DNA of 26,244 nucleotides from JACRBK01 sp964427955 (GCA_964427955.1 CAYRWY010000027.1:1-26244); one strand, 5' to 3'; shown: positions 15,774 through 23,561, numbered from the stretch's first letter. Made by a program: numbers and translations. Notes: a model not told the origin generated them from the letters alone.

Positions 15774-16370
15774 ATGCTGGTCGGGGTGTATCAATCGGCA
15801 GGGCTTTTGATGATTATTGCCGCCTTCTACATCACGGATTTTTTCCTCATTGCCCGGTATGATCGGGAACGCACGGCTGAAGGCAGTGGCCGCAGTTGGG
15901 ATTACACTCTGTTTTTGCTGGTGGTGGCGATTCTGCTGCTCACCCAACCGATCCTGCTGCCCCAGATCAGTGTGCGGCTCAAGGGCTGGCCGGGCGGCGT
16001 GATCCAGGCGGCGGGGTTGATCACGGCCCTGGGCGGACTGGGCGTGCACTGGTGGGCGCGGGCCTATCTCAAGCAGTATTATGCCGAGCGCGTGGAGGTG
16101 CAGCCGGAACATGCCGTCATCAGCAGTGGGCCGTATGCCTATGTGCGCCACCCGGTCATTACCTCCTTTTTCATGATCGTGATCGGGATCTTCCTGATCA
16201 ATCCGTCGCTGCTGTCGCTGCTGCTGATCGGCTATACCTTTTGGGATTTTTCGCGCGCAGCCCGGCAGGAAGAACAACTGCTCAGCCGGACGTTGCCGGC
16301 GTATGCTGCCTATCAGGCGCGCGTTCCGGCTTTCTTTCCTGTTCTTAAAAATCCACGGCGAGGAAAGTAG
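15774..16370 (+). CDS. ICMT/PEMT-family membrane methyltransferase
   Basis: A 198-residue protein with about four or five transmembrane helices and the hallmark SAM-binding motif of isoprenylcysteine/phospholipid methyltransferases: SSGPYAYVRHPVITSFFMI (about 117-135), then RAARQEEQLL (161-170) and YAAYQARVPAFFP (177-189). Known members methylate isoprenoid-bearing or lipid acceptors inside the membrane, including prenylated carboxylates and phosphatidylethanolamine. It has an excellent Shine-Dalgarno sequence (GGAGGG, 15761-15766) and ends two bases before the diterpene synthase start. This makes it a good candidate to methylate the diterpenoid made by the next two enzymes, which is inference. 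A general lipid methyltransferase is the alternative. Confidence 0.85.
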   Translation: MLVGVYQSAGLLMIIAAFYITDFFLIARYDRERTAEGSGRSWDYTLFLLVVAILLLTQPILLPQISVRLKGWPGGVIQAAGLITALGGLGVHWWARAYLKQYYAERVEVQPEHAVISSGPYAYVRHPVITSFFMIVIGIFLINPSLLSLLLIGYTFWDFSRAARQEEQLLSRTLPAYAAYQARVPAFFPVLKNPRRGK

Positions 16371-16372
16371 CG

Positions 16373-17302
16373 ATGGAGCTTGAAACATTTCGCGCGCTGC
16401 CGACCGGCCAGGTCGCCCAACTGGTGCGGGCGCAGGGACCCAAAGTGTGCGTCTTTCCGATCAACGGCACGCGGCGCTGGTTCTTGCTCGAACACGCCCA
16501 GGCGGACAGCGATCCCTCGTTGGCCCGCTACATCGCCATCGCCACCCGGCGGCACATCGATCTCTACCGCCTGTTTTTCGATCACGGCGTCGAAACACTG
16601 CTGACCCCGGTCTTTGGCCCTGACCTGGTGGATCGCGGCGACGAGTACATGCGCATCGCCGTCGATGGGCTGATCGGTCTGACGAACGATCCGGCCCTGC
16701 TGGATTTTTACCGTGAGTACGGCGTGCGAGTTCGCTTTTACGGCGATCACCGGAAGTTCTTTGGCCCCACGCCCTACGCCGATCTGTCCGACCGCTTCGA
16801 CGAGCTGACCGCCCAGACCGGGCACCATGATCGCCATCGTCTCTTTTTCGGGGTGTGCGCAAACGATGCCGTCGAAACCACCGGCGAACTGGCCGTGCGC
16901 CACTATCTTGAACAGGGCCGGACGCCTGATAAGCGCACCCTGGTCGAGTTGTACTATGGCGAATACGTGCCGCCGGTCGATCTGTTCATTGGCTTCGACA
17001 AGTTCTCGGCGTTTGACATGCCGCTGATCGCCACCGGCAGTGAGGATCTGTATTTCACTGTCAGCCCCTCACCCTACCTTGACACGCCTCAACTGCGGGC
17101 TATTCTCTACGACCATCTGTACAGCCGCCGTGATTCAGAGCCGGATTACGAGTCGATGAGTGCTGAGCAATGGGCGGCGATGCGCGCCTTTTACCAATCT
17201 AATCTCGACAAAACATGTGGCATAGGCGTCCGGCGGGGCGGATGCTGGTACCCGCTCCCTCAAGTCGAATGGCCGTCTCAATTTGTCGATGCGTCTCCTT
17301 GA
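16373..17302 (+). CDS. Rv3378c-like diterpene synthase (cis-prenyltransferase fold)
   Basis: A 309-residue homologue, along its whole length, of the M. tuberculosis tuberculosinol/isotuberculosinol synthase Rv3378c, as I recall that sequence. Matching blocks are RAQGPKVCVFPINGTRRWF (20-37), LFFDHGVETLLTPVFGPDLVDRGD, VRFYGDHRK, HRLFFGVCANDA, ELYYGEYVPPVDLFIGFDKF, SEDLYFTVSPSPY and ILYDHLY. The family has the undecaprenyl-diphosphate-synthase fold but removes diphosphate from a bicyclic diterpenyl diphosphate and adds water (tuberculosinol, or kolavelool in Herpetosiphon). Tyr53 lines up with catalytic Tyr51 of Rv3378c, but Asp34 of the DGTRRW motif is Asn31 here (codon 16463-16465). It sits directly between the methyltransferase and the class II cyclase. 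Product identity cannot be read from sequence. Confidence 0.93.
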   Translation: MELETFRALPTGQVAQLVRAQGPKVCVFPINGTRRWFLLEHAQADSDPSLARYIAIATRRHIDLYRLFFDHGVETLLTPVFGPDLVDRGDEYMRIAVDGLIGLTNDPALLDFYREYGVRVRFYGDHRKFFGPTPYADLSDRFDELTAQTGHHDRHRLFFGVCANDAVETTGELAVRHYLEQGRTPDKRTLVELYYGEYVPPVDLFIGFDKFSAFDMPLIATGSEDLYFTVSPSPYLDTPQLRAILYDHLYSRRDSEPDYESMSAEQWAAMRAFYQSNLDKTCGIGVRRGGCWYPLPQVEWPSQFVDASP

Positions 17303-17318
17303 AACTGAGCAAAAATCT

Positions 17319-18788
17319 ATGAATTTGCATCATGCTGTTTGCCAGTTACTCCATGAAATTGGGTCAGGCTATATCAGCCAGTCCCCCTACGATACCGCCT
17401 GGGTGGCCCGCCTGAACGAATTGGGAGAGCCGAGTGGGGAAACCGCGCTGGAATGGCTGCGCGAGCACCAACTCCCCGATGGAAGCTGGGGTGCCAGCAG
17501 TCCACGCTACTACCATGATCGGGCGATCTGCACGCTGGCGGCCATCACCGCCCTGGCTAAGTCCGGTCAAGAGCAAGATCAACTGCGCTGGCGGCGCGCC
17601 AAACCAGCCCTCGAAAAAGCGACCCAACGGCTGCTGAAGGACCCTGCCGGGGCGACGGTCGGCTTTGAGATGATCGCTCCCACGCTGGTGAACGAAGCGA
17701 TCAGCCTGGGCATTTGGGAGGCCCGGACGGACGGTGTACTGGCCGATCTGACCCGCTACCGCACGGCGAAGATTGCCCGACTCCCCGGCGGCATGGTCAA
17801 CCGCTACGTGAGCGCCGCCTTCTCCGCCGAGATGGCCGGTCCCGATGGTGTGCACCTGCTCGACATCGACAACCTGACCGAAACCAATGGGTCCGTCGCC
17901 TACAGCCCGGCGGCGACCGCCTATTTTGTGCTGCACGTGCGGCGTGAAGATGCCCGGGCGTTGCAGTATCTTCGCGATACGGTCAAACGGGGTGGCATTC
18001 CCCCGATGGCCCCCTTCGACGTCTACGAGCGGGCCTGGCTGCTGTGGAATCTGTCCCTGGCCGGACCGCTGGACGACGACGTCGTGGCGCTCTGCCAGCC
18101 GCACCTGGACTTCTTGCAGAAAGCCTGGCAGCCCGGGCACGGCACCAGCTTCTCACTGGGCTATTCGTCGAATGACGGCGACGACACGGCGATGGCCTAC
18201 GAAGCGCTGAAGTATTTTGGCCGCCCGGTGGATCTCGACGCGTTGCTGAGTTACGCGGGCGAGGACTGCTTTCGCTGTTATTCGTTCGAGGTCAACCCCT
18301 CGATCAGCGCCAACATCCACATGCTGGGGGCGCTTCGCAAGGCGGGCCTGGGCCTTGAAAACGATCACGTCCTCAAGATTGTCAGTTTTTTGCGGCGTGT
18401 CCAGACCATGAAGCTGTTCTGGTTTGACAAGTGGCACTCGTCGCCCTACTACACGACCGCCCATGCGGTGATCAACGAAGTCGGCCTGGATGACCGCCCG
18501 CTCGAAGACGCCGTGTATTGGATTCTCACGACTCAAAACAAGAACGGCTCGTGGGGATATTACATGCCCACCGCGGAAGAAACCGCCTACTGCCTGCAAG
18601 CCCTGATGATCTGGAAACGAAACGGCCATGCCGTCCCGTTGGAGGCGATCCAGCGTGGAGCCGCCTGGTTGGAGGAACACGCCGACCCGCCGTATCCACC
18701 GCTGTGGATCGTAAAATGCCTGTACTCGCCTATCTTGTTGGTTCGTTCGGCTATTCTGAGTGCATTGATGTTAGTAGAACAAGGGTAA
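17319..18788 (+). CDS. class II diterpene cyclase (Rv3377c-like)
   Basis: A 489-residue cyclase closely resembling M. tuberculosis Rv3377c (halimadienyl/tuberculosinyl diphosphate synthase, 501 residues). Shared blocks are SPYDTAWVARL near the N-terminus, HQLPDGSWGA, ATVGFEMIAPTL, DIDNLTETNGSVAYSP, PSISANIHMLGALRKAG, KWHSSPYYTTAH, NKNGSWGYY, TAEETAYCLQAL and PPLWIVKCLYSP. The class II catalytic acid motif DxDD is DGDD (18174-18185, residues 286-289), and the QW-type repeats of alpha/alpha-barrel terpene cyclases are present. It should protonate and cyclise geranylgeranyl diphosphate while keeping the diphosphate, making the substrate for the preceding enzyme. The ATG at 17319 is chosen because it matches the N-terminus of Rv3377c; upstream TTG 17283 or ATG 17289 would overlap the previous gene. 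Confidence 0.94.
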   Translation: MNLHHAVCQLLHEIGSGYISQSPYDTAWVARLNELGEPSGETALEWLREHQLPDGSWGASSPRYYHDRAICTLAAITALAKSGQEQDQLRWRRAKPALEKATQRLLKDPAGATVGFEMIAPTLVNEAISLGIWEARTDGVLADLTRYRTAKIARLPGGMVNRYVSAAFSAEMAGPDGVHLLDIDNLTETNGSVAYSPAATAYFVLHVRREDARALQYLRDTVKRGGIPPMAPFDVYERAWLLWNLSLAGPLDDDVVALCQPHLDFLQKAWQPGHGTSFSLGYSSNDGDDTAMAYEALKYFGRPVDLDALLSYAGEDCFRCYSFEVNPSISANIHMLGALRKAGLGLENDHVLKIVSFLRRVQTMKLFWFDKWHSSPYYTTAHAVINEVGLDDRPLEDAVYWILTTQNKNGSWGYYMPTAEETAYCLQALMIWKRNGHAVPLEAIQRGAAWLEEHADPPYPPLWIVKCLYSPILLVRSAILSALMLVEQG

Positions 18789-18794
18789 ACTGAC

Positions 18795-20501
18795 ATGCTG
18801 ACAATGATCAATCGCATGATTGACGTTTCGAGCACCGACTCAGATGATGCACGCCGCCGCAAGCTGCTCAACATCGTTCTGTTGGGTGTCACTGTTCTCA
18901 CCGTCGTGTCACTCCTGCTGATCACAGTGGCCGTCGTACGAGGTGCCGCCGGGGAGCCGATAGAAATCCTCATGTTGTTCGGCAGCGGGCTGACCTTGTT
19001 GGTCGGGTTGGGCCTGATCTATGTGCTCAATCGCTATCGCTCCGGATCGCTGGCCAGTGCCTTGTTTTTGTGCCTGCTGGTGGGGATTTTCGCCTTCGCT
19101 GACAGCCCCGATGAACTGGTCGCCGGGCGCAGCATTTTTATCTTCACGATCCCGATCATCATGGCGAGCGTGCTGCTGCAACCGTACGCCAGTTTTATCC
19201 TGGCGGGCGTGACGGTGGTGGTTCAGCTTGGTTTGTCGCTCACCGCCGACCGCATCCCCAGTTCGCCGGTGCTGCTGGGGTTCTTCGCGGTCGCGCTGGT
19301 GTCCTGGCTGTCGGCGCGCAGCCTGGAGCGTGCCTTGCAGGAATTGCAGGCGATCAACCGTGAACTGGATCAGCGGGTCATCGACCGCACCCGCGATCTG
19401 GCGGACGCCCTGTCCAGGGTCCAGACCGAGTCCAGCAAGAACCAGGCGATCCTGGAAAGTATCGCCGACGGCGTGATCGTTTTCGATACCGAGAACAAGG
19501 TGATGGTCGCCAACCCGGCGCTGTCCCAATACGTCGGGCTGCCTGCGGAGCAGATCGCGGGCCAGGACCTCCCGGCGGTGTTGGGAGATCGCGTCAGCCC
19601 GCCGGATCGAGAGGTGCTGACCCGGCTGCTGACCGATCAGGGCGAAGAGCGGAGCGGGACGCGCTTCCAACTGGCGCGCCGGACCTTCTCGGTCAGCGTG
19701 GCCGCGGTGCGCGATGCCGTGGGCCACACGCTGGGGAAGGTGATGGTGCTGCGCGATTTCACCCGCGAGGCCGAATTGGAACGGATGAAGAGTGCTTTTG
19801 TGTCCACGGCGTCACACGAACTGCGCACGCCGTTGAATGCGATTCTGGGCTACAGCGATATGCTCAAGGAAGCGGTTTACGGTCCGCTGTCAGACCCCCA
19901 GGTTGTGACGATGAATCGCATCATGGCCAACACCAAGCGTATGCTGAGCCTGGTCAACAACATCCTGGATCAGGCCCAGATCGAAGCCGGTCAGTTGCGC
20001 ATCACGCCCTCGACTTTTTCGGTCAAAGAACTGCTGGACGATCTGCAAGCGATGATGAGTGTGCTGGCCGAGCAAAAAGGGGTGAGGTTCGTCACCGAGA
20101 CCGCTTCCAATCTGCCGGATGATCTTTACAGCGATTCGCAGCGGCTCCACCAGATTTTGGTGAACCTGGTGGGGAATGCGATCAAATTCACCGAGCAGGG
20201 GGCCGTGACGGTTCACGTCGATTGGCCGGATGCGGATCACTGGAGTATCCAGGTCATTGATACCGGGGTGGGGATGCCCGAAGATGCCCTCTCCTACATT
20301 TTCGAGCCGTTCCGCCAGGTGGATGGGACGGTCACCCGGAAGCACTCCGGGACTGGCCTGGGCCTGGCGATTGTCAAGCAGTTGGTGACGCTGTTAGGGG
20401 GAACCATCGCGGTCACCAGTAAGTTAGGCGAGGGAAGTACGTTCACGGTGATGCTGCCGTTAGTCATAGCTGAGGAAATCACAGGGGAGATCGTCGCATG
20501 A
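18795..20501 (+). CDS. six-TM PAS hybrid-free sensor histidine kinase
   Basis: A 568-residue membrane histidine kinase. Residues about 24-175 form roughly six closely packed transmembrane helices with little outer loop, suggesting it senses a membrane-embedded signal. A coiled-coil (about 178-215) leads to a PAS domain (216-322, ESIADGVIVFDTENKVMVAN). HisKA has STASHELRTPLNAILGY with phospho-acceptor His341. The HATPase motifs are NLVGNAIKFTEQ, DTGVGMPED, FEPFRQVDG and GTGLGLAIVKQ. Its Shine-Dalgarno sequence AAGGG overlaps the end of the cyclase gene, only six bases separate the two genes, and it overlaps the next regulator by ATGA. It is therefore likely co-transcribed with the diterpene genes. 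Confidence 0.92.
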   Translation: MLTMINRMIDVSSTDSDDARRRKLLNIVLLGVTVLTVVSLLLITVAVVRGAAGEPIEILMLFGSGLTLLVGLGLIYVLNRYRSGSLASALFLCLLVGIFAFADSPDELVAGRSIFIFTIPIIMASVLLQPYASFILAGVTVVVQLGLSLTADRIPSSPVLLGFFAVALVSWLSARSLERALQELQAINRELDQRVIDRTRDLADALSRVQTESSKNQAILESIADGVIVFDTENKVMVANPALSQYVGLPAEQIAGQDLPAVLGDRVSPPDREVLTRLLTDQGEERSGTRFQLARRTFSVSVAAVRDAVGHTLGKVMVLRDFTREAELERMKSAFVSTASHELRTPLNAILGYSDMLKEAVYGPLSDPQVVTMNRIMANTKRMLSLVNNILDQAQIEAGQLRITPSTFSVKELLDDLQAMMSVLAEQKGVRFVTETASNLPDDLYSDSQRLHQILVNLVGNAIKFTEQGAVTVHVDWPDADHWSIQVIDTGVGMPEDALSYIFEPFRQVDGTVTRKHSGTGLGLAIVKQLVTLLGGTIAVTSKLGEGSTFTVMLPLVIAEEITGEIVA

Positions 20502-21001
20502 GCAAGGGTCTGGCACTGGTAATTGAAGACGACTTTGATGCCTCCATCATTTTCGCGAAGGCGATGGAAGTGCTTGGTTTTGAACCTGAAGTGCTTCGCA
20601 CGGGGGACGCGGCCCAGGAACGGCTGAAAACCGCCGTGCCCGTGATCGTCGTGCTCGACCTTCACCTGCCGCAGGTGGTCGGGACGGATCTGCTGCGCCA
20701 GATCCGCGAGGACCCGCGCCTGGTAGCGACCCGCGTGATCGTCGCTACGGCAGACCCGCGCATGGCCGAATTGATCCAGGATCAGGCCGATCTCGTGCTG
20801 ATCAAGCCCACCACCTACAGCCAGGTGCGCGACCTGGCGGAGCGGCTGGTGTCGCGGCCTCGTTCCAAGAGCAAACGTTTTGCTTCTTCTCCGCTGGAGG
20901 GTGAGACTACGTCCGCTGTGGGGCCGACACCTCCGGCGCCGCCCTCCGATCCCGCTGTCCCGGTGCCGCCCGCGGACAAGCCCGCCGAGCCTCAGGGATA
21001 A
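20498..21001 (+). CDS. single-domain response regulator with proline-rich tail
   Basis: A 167-residue protein. Residues 1-120 are a CheY-like receiver with the acidic pair Glu10/Asp11, phospho-acceptor Asp54 in VLDLHLPQ, and Lys103 in LIKPTT. There is no DNA-binding or enzymatic output domain. The last 45 residues are basic then proline- and alanine-rich (PPAPPSDPAVPVPPADKP) and probably disordered. It likely acts by protein-protein contact or as a phosphate relay for the upstream kinase, with which its start codon overlaps. Confidence 0.9.
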   Translation: MSKGLALVIEDDFDASIIFAKAMEVLGFEPEVLRTGDAAQERLKTAVPVIVVLDLHLPQVVGTDLLRQIREDPRLVATRVIVATADPRMAELIQDQADLVLIKPTTYSQVRDLAERLVSRPRSKSKRFASSPLEGETTSAVGPTPPAPPSDPAVPVPPADKPAEPQG

Positions 21002-21009
21002 GGAAGCAA

Positions 21010-21038
21010 TTGACCGTCGTTGGCCTGCCCGTTAGAAT
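21010..21038 (+). promoter_or_regulatory. sigma-70-like promoter for the SDR-like gene
   Basis: TTGACC (21010-21015) and TAGAAT (21033-21038) are separated by exactly 17 bases. Transcription should start near 21045. That makes the in-frame GTG at 21045 unusable and points to ATG 21093 as the translation start, with a leader of about 48 bases that contains a small GCTGGC/GCCAGC hairpin. Confidence 0.7.
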
Positions 21039-21092
21039 GGTGCTGTGCGTGGCGCTGGCAAGACGCCAGCCACATCTAGAGACTGGGGCAGG

Positions 21093-21899
21093 ATGGCGAG
21101 GCGCAACTGGAATAAGGTATTTGTCACCGGGGCCACGAGCTTCATTGGGTTGCGCGTGGTGACGGAACTGGTCAACGCCGGGGCGGATGTGACGGTCCTG
21201 GTGCGTCCGGACCACGAAGAAAAGCTGGGCGCGCTGCGCCGCCACGTGCGCATGGTCTCCGGCGATGTGTGGAACAGTGCCAGCCTCAAAGGTCGCGCGC
21301 GAGGGCATGGCGCTGTCATCCATCTGGTCGGCAGTCTCCACGCCCAGCCCGAACGCGGCCTGACCTTTCACCAGATAAACCTGGTCTCCGCTCGCAACGT
21401 CATCAGCATGGCCGTCAGCGACGGCGTGCCCCTTTTTGTGCTGCTCAGTGCGGTCTCAACCCCACCCGGCATCTCCGTAGAATACCTGCGCAGCAAGCGT
21501 GAAGCCGAGGAATATCTGCGCGGCAGCGGCGTGCGCTCGGCGATTGTGCGCGCCCCGATGGTTTTTGATCGCGCTCAGCGGGGCGGCTGGTTCTTTACGC
21601 TGCTGTCGCGGATCGGGTCTCTGCCGCTGCTGCGCGTCTTCTTTGGACGGCGCGCGCCGCTGCCGGTTGACATCATCGCGCGGGGCATCGCCCAGGCTGC
21701 TCTACAGATCGATCTGCCGCCGCGGGACCGCATCCTCTATGCGGGGGATGTGCGCCGCCTGGGCCGGGTCAAGAAAGATCAGCGGCGGCGTTGGAAACCC
21801 TCCCTGCCGCGCCGTCGATCCGCGCCACGTCGTCCCCAGCGCGACGAGGATACGCCCTTCGGCTGGCTGCCACCTCCTCCCCCGGACGAAGACGAATAA
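21093..21899 (+). CDS. atypical short-chain dehydrogenase/epimerase-like protein
   Basis: A 268-residue NAD(P)-binding protein of the extended or atypical SDR type. The Rossmann start reads VFVTGATSFIGLRVVTELV, so the usual GATGFIG has Ser in place of the middle glycine. A DVW sequence at strand 3, GAVIHLVGSL at strand 4, LLSAVST near strand 5 and YLRSK in the YxxxK position follow. It resembles the NDUFA9/NmrA-like group, which often lacks a defined substrate. The C-terminal 50 residues are arginine-rich and then PPPPP-acidic (GWLPPPPPDEDE), an unusual tail. The start is chosen from the promoter position, with GGGG just upstream. The substrate is unknown. Confidence 0.8.
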   Translation: MARRNWNKVFVTGATSFIGLRVVTELVNAGADVTVLVRPDHEEKLGALRRHVRMVSGDVWNSASLKGRARGHGAVIHLVGSLHAQPERGLTFHQINLVSARNVISMAVSDGVPLFVLLSAVSTPPGISVEYLRSKREAEEYLRGSGVRSAIVRAPMVFDRAQRGGWFFTLLSRIGSLPLLRVFFGRRAPLPVDIIARGIAQAALQIDLPPRDRILYAGDVRRLGRVKKDQRRRWKPSLPRRRSAPRRPQRDEDTPFGWLPPPPPDEDE

Positions 21900-21916
21900 C
21901 GGGACCATCACCTGTC

Positions 21917-21945
21917 TTGTGCCAGCCCGCTAATCTGGATAGGAT
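21917..21945 (+). promoter_or_regulatory. weak candidate promoter for the Clp-N repeat gene
   Basis: TTGTGC and TAGGAT are spaced 17 bases apart, 43 bases before the ATG at 21989. Each box matches consensus only partly. It is listed because the gene needs a promoter in this 89-base gap and no better pair is visible. Confidence 0.35.
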
Positions 21946-21988
21946 CAACACTAGAACATGAAGGTTCGGCAGTCAGGGTCGTAGGCCG

Positions 21989-22867
21989 ATGGTGTTGAAT
22001 GACCGCTACAGCCAACACGCGCGCCGCGCTTTGAGTCGGGCGCGTTTGCTGGCCCAAGACTACCAGCACGGAGCGGTGGATACCGACCACCTCCTGGTGG
22101 GTATTCTTCGTGAGCGAGGTAGTCTGGGGGCACAGGTACTGCTTGGTTTGGAGGTGGACTCGTTCCGTGCAGAAATGGAAGTGCGCCTGCTGCATGGCCG
22201 CGGCACCAATACCGCCCTGGACCTGACCGAAGCCCTGCACCAGGTTTTGAGCCTGTCTGCCGAAGAATCGCGCTGGTTCGGCCACCACTACATCGGCACC
22301 GAGCACCTGCTGCTGGCCCTGGCCCGCAGCCGTGAAGGGGGTGCCCCGGCCCTCATGCGTGTTCTGCTCATCACGCCCGACCAGATTCGCCGCCGGGTGC
22401 GGCGGCTGCTCCAAGATGGGATGACTGAACTCAGCCTCGAAGCGGCCAAGCGCACGGCCCGGCTCAGCGAGCTTTCCCGCCGGGTGTTGAACGCGGCGGA
22501 ACAGTTGGCGGCGCAGCAAGACAACCAATTGACGGGTCTGGATCATTTGCTGCTGGTGCTGGCGGGGGAAAAACGCAGCCCGGTCAGCCGCATCCTGCGT
22601 GACAGCGGCCTGGACCGGGAGACCCTGCAAGCTCAGCTTGGCCATTTTTCGGCGGAAGAACCGCTGAATCCGCAGGATTTGTTGGAGGACGTCATCGACC
22701 ATGCGGTGGATCGGGCTGACCAGTTGGGCACGCATTATACCGGCACCGATCATATCCTGCTGGCGCTGGCCGAAAATCCCTACGGGGCGCGCTTGTTGCA
22801 GCAGGCCGGCGTCAACCGCGAGCAGTTGATCACCGCGATCTATCGCGATCTGCGTCTTCCCCAGTAG
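21989..22867 (+). CDS. Clp-N repeat protein without ATPase
   Basis: A 292-residue protein made only of Clp N-terminal repeats. Four copies of the helix motif can be seen: VDTDHLLVGIL, IGTEHLLLALA, TGLDHLLLVLA and TGTDHILLALA, that is two complete Clp_N domains (about 5-145 and 155-290). The opening RYSQHARRALSRARLLAQ is typical of ClpC. No Walker motifs or AAA+ modules follow. In ClpC/ClpA this domain binds substrates and adaptors, so a stand-alone double copy may be an adaptor or competitor of a Clp protease; ClpS-like regulation is possible but unproven. It converges on the SdrD-like gene with a single base between the two stop codons, so their messages probably overlap. Confidence 0.87.
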   Translation: MVLNDRYSQHARRALSRARLLAQDYQHGAVDTDHLLVGILRERGSLGAQVLLGLEVDSFRAEMEVRLLHGRGTNTALDLTEALHQVLSLSAEESRWFGHHYIGTEHLLLALARSREGGAPALMRVLLITPDQIRRRVRRLLQDGMTELSLEAAKRTARLSELSRRVLNAAEQLAAQQDNQLTGLDHLLLVLAGEKRSPVSRILRDSGLDRETLQAQLGHFSAEEPLNPQDLLEDVIDHAVDRADQLGTHYTGTDHILLALAENPYGARLLQQAGVNREQLITAIYRDLRLPQ

Positions 22868-22868
22868 A

Positions 22869-23561
22869 TCAACGCCGTTCGAGCTTGTGCGCCGGGTTAG
22901 CCCACCGCGCCTGATCGTGTTCGTCCGTTTGGCGGCGCCCGTCGAAAATGGGCGGCGGAGGCGGGGCGATGAACGGTGGTGGCGGCAGCGCATCTTTTTT
23001 CCGGCGGCGTCTTCCGCTCAACAGCCCCAAAATCACCGCTCCCATGCCGATCATGAACACCATGACCACCATCGATCCGACTGTGGACAGCAGCAGCCGC
23101 GTCGAGGCTTCCAGGGGCTGATCCTTCTCCTGGGCGGCAGCCACCTGGACCGCGACTTCGGTCCGCAGATTTTCCGGGCTGATCGGGAACGCCCCAAACG
23201 GATCGATGGTCACCCGTTGGCCTGCGCCCACCGCGAAAGATCCTTCGCTGGCGGTCGTGATCCGGTAGGTCGGGCTGTTGGTGAAGGTGACAGTGTAAAT
23301 TCCTTCCAGCAGGTGCTCGAAGCAGTATTGTTCCTCGCCAGCGGCGATAATGTGAGTGGCGATGATCACCCGGTCCGTAGCCAGGTTGACGTTGACCCCG
23401 GCCAGGACGACTTCGTTCTGGTCGCGCAGGCCGTTGGCGTTGGTATCGGCGAAGGTCGAAATGCAGATCGCTCCGGTTTCGGTTTGAGCACGGGCCGTCC
23501 CCAGCCAGAGCGCGCTCAAGCCCACGATCCCCCATAAACAGCGCGCCAGCCAGCCGTTCAT
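22869..23561 (-). CDS. SdrD B-like, membrane-anchored surface protein
   Basis: A 230-residue protein with a signal peptide (about 1-25, TARAQ), then a Cna-B/SdrD-B-like domain (about 30-120). It has the calcium-loop pattern D39-x-N41-x-N43-G to E50, LAGVNVNL, and an EGIYTVTF strand. A transmembrane helix (about 155-182) is followed by the stop-transfer RRRRKK and a proline-rich cytosolic tail (192-205). The outer domain is therefore tethered to the cell surface. Its ATG overlaps the recA stop by four bases, so it is translated from the recA message, an unexpected pairing. No function is known. Confidence 0.78.
   Translation of the reverse strand: MNGWLARCLWGIVGLSALWLGTARAQTETGAICISTFADTNANGLRDQNEVVLAGVNVNLATDRVIIATHIIAAGEEQYCFEHLLEGIYTVTFTNSPTYRITTASEGSFAVGAGQRVTIDPFGAFPISPENLRTEVAVQVAAAQEKDQPLEASTRLLLSTVGSMVVMVFMIGMGAVILGLLSGRRRRKKDALPPPPFIAPPPPPIFDGRRQTDEHDQARWANPAHKLERR

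Noticed and set aside
21045..21092. GTG at 21045 as start of the SDR-like gene
   Set aside because: It coincides with the predicted transcription start from the promoter at 21010-21038, and the extra 16 residues do not belong to the Rossmann fold.
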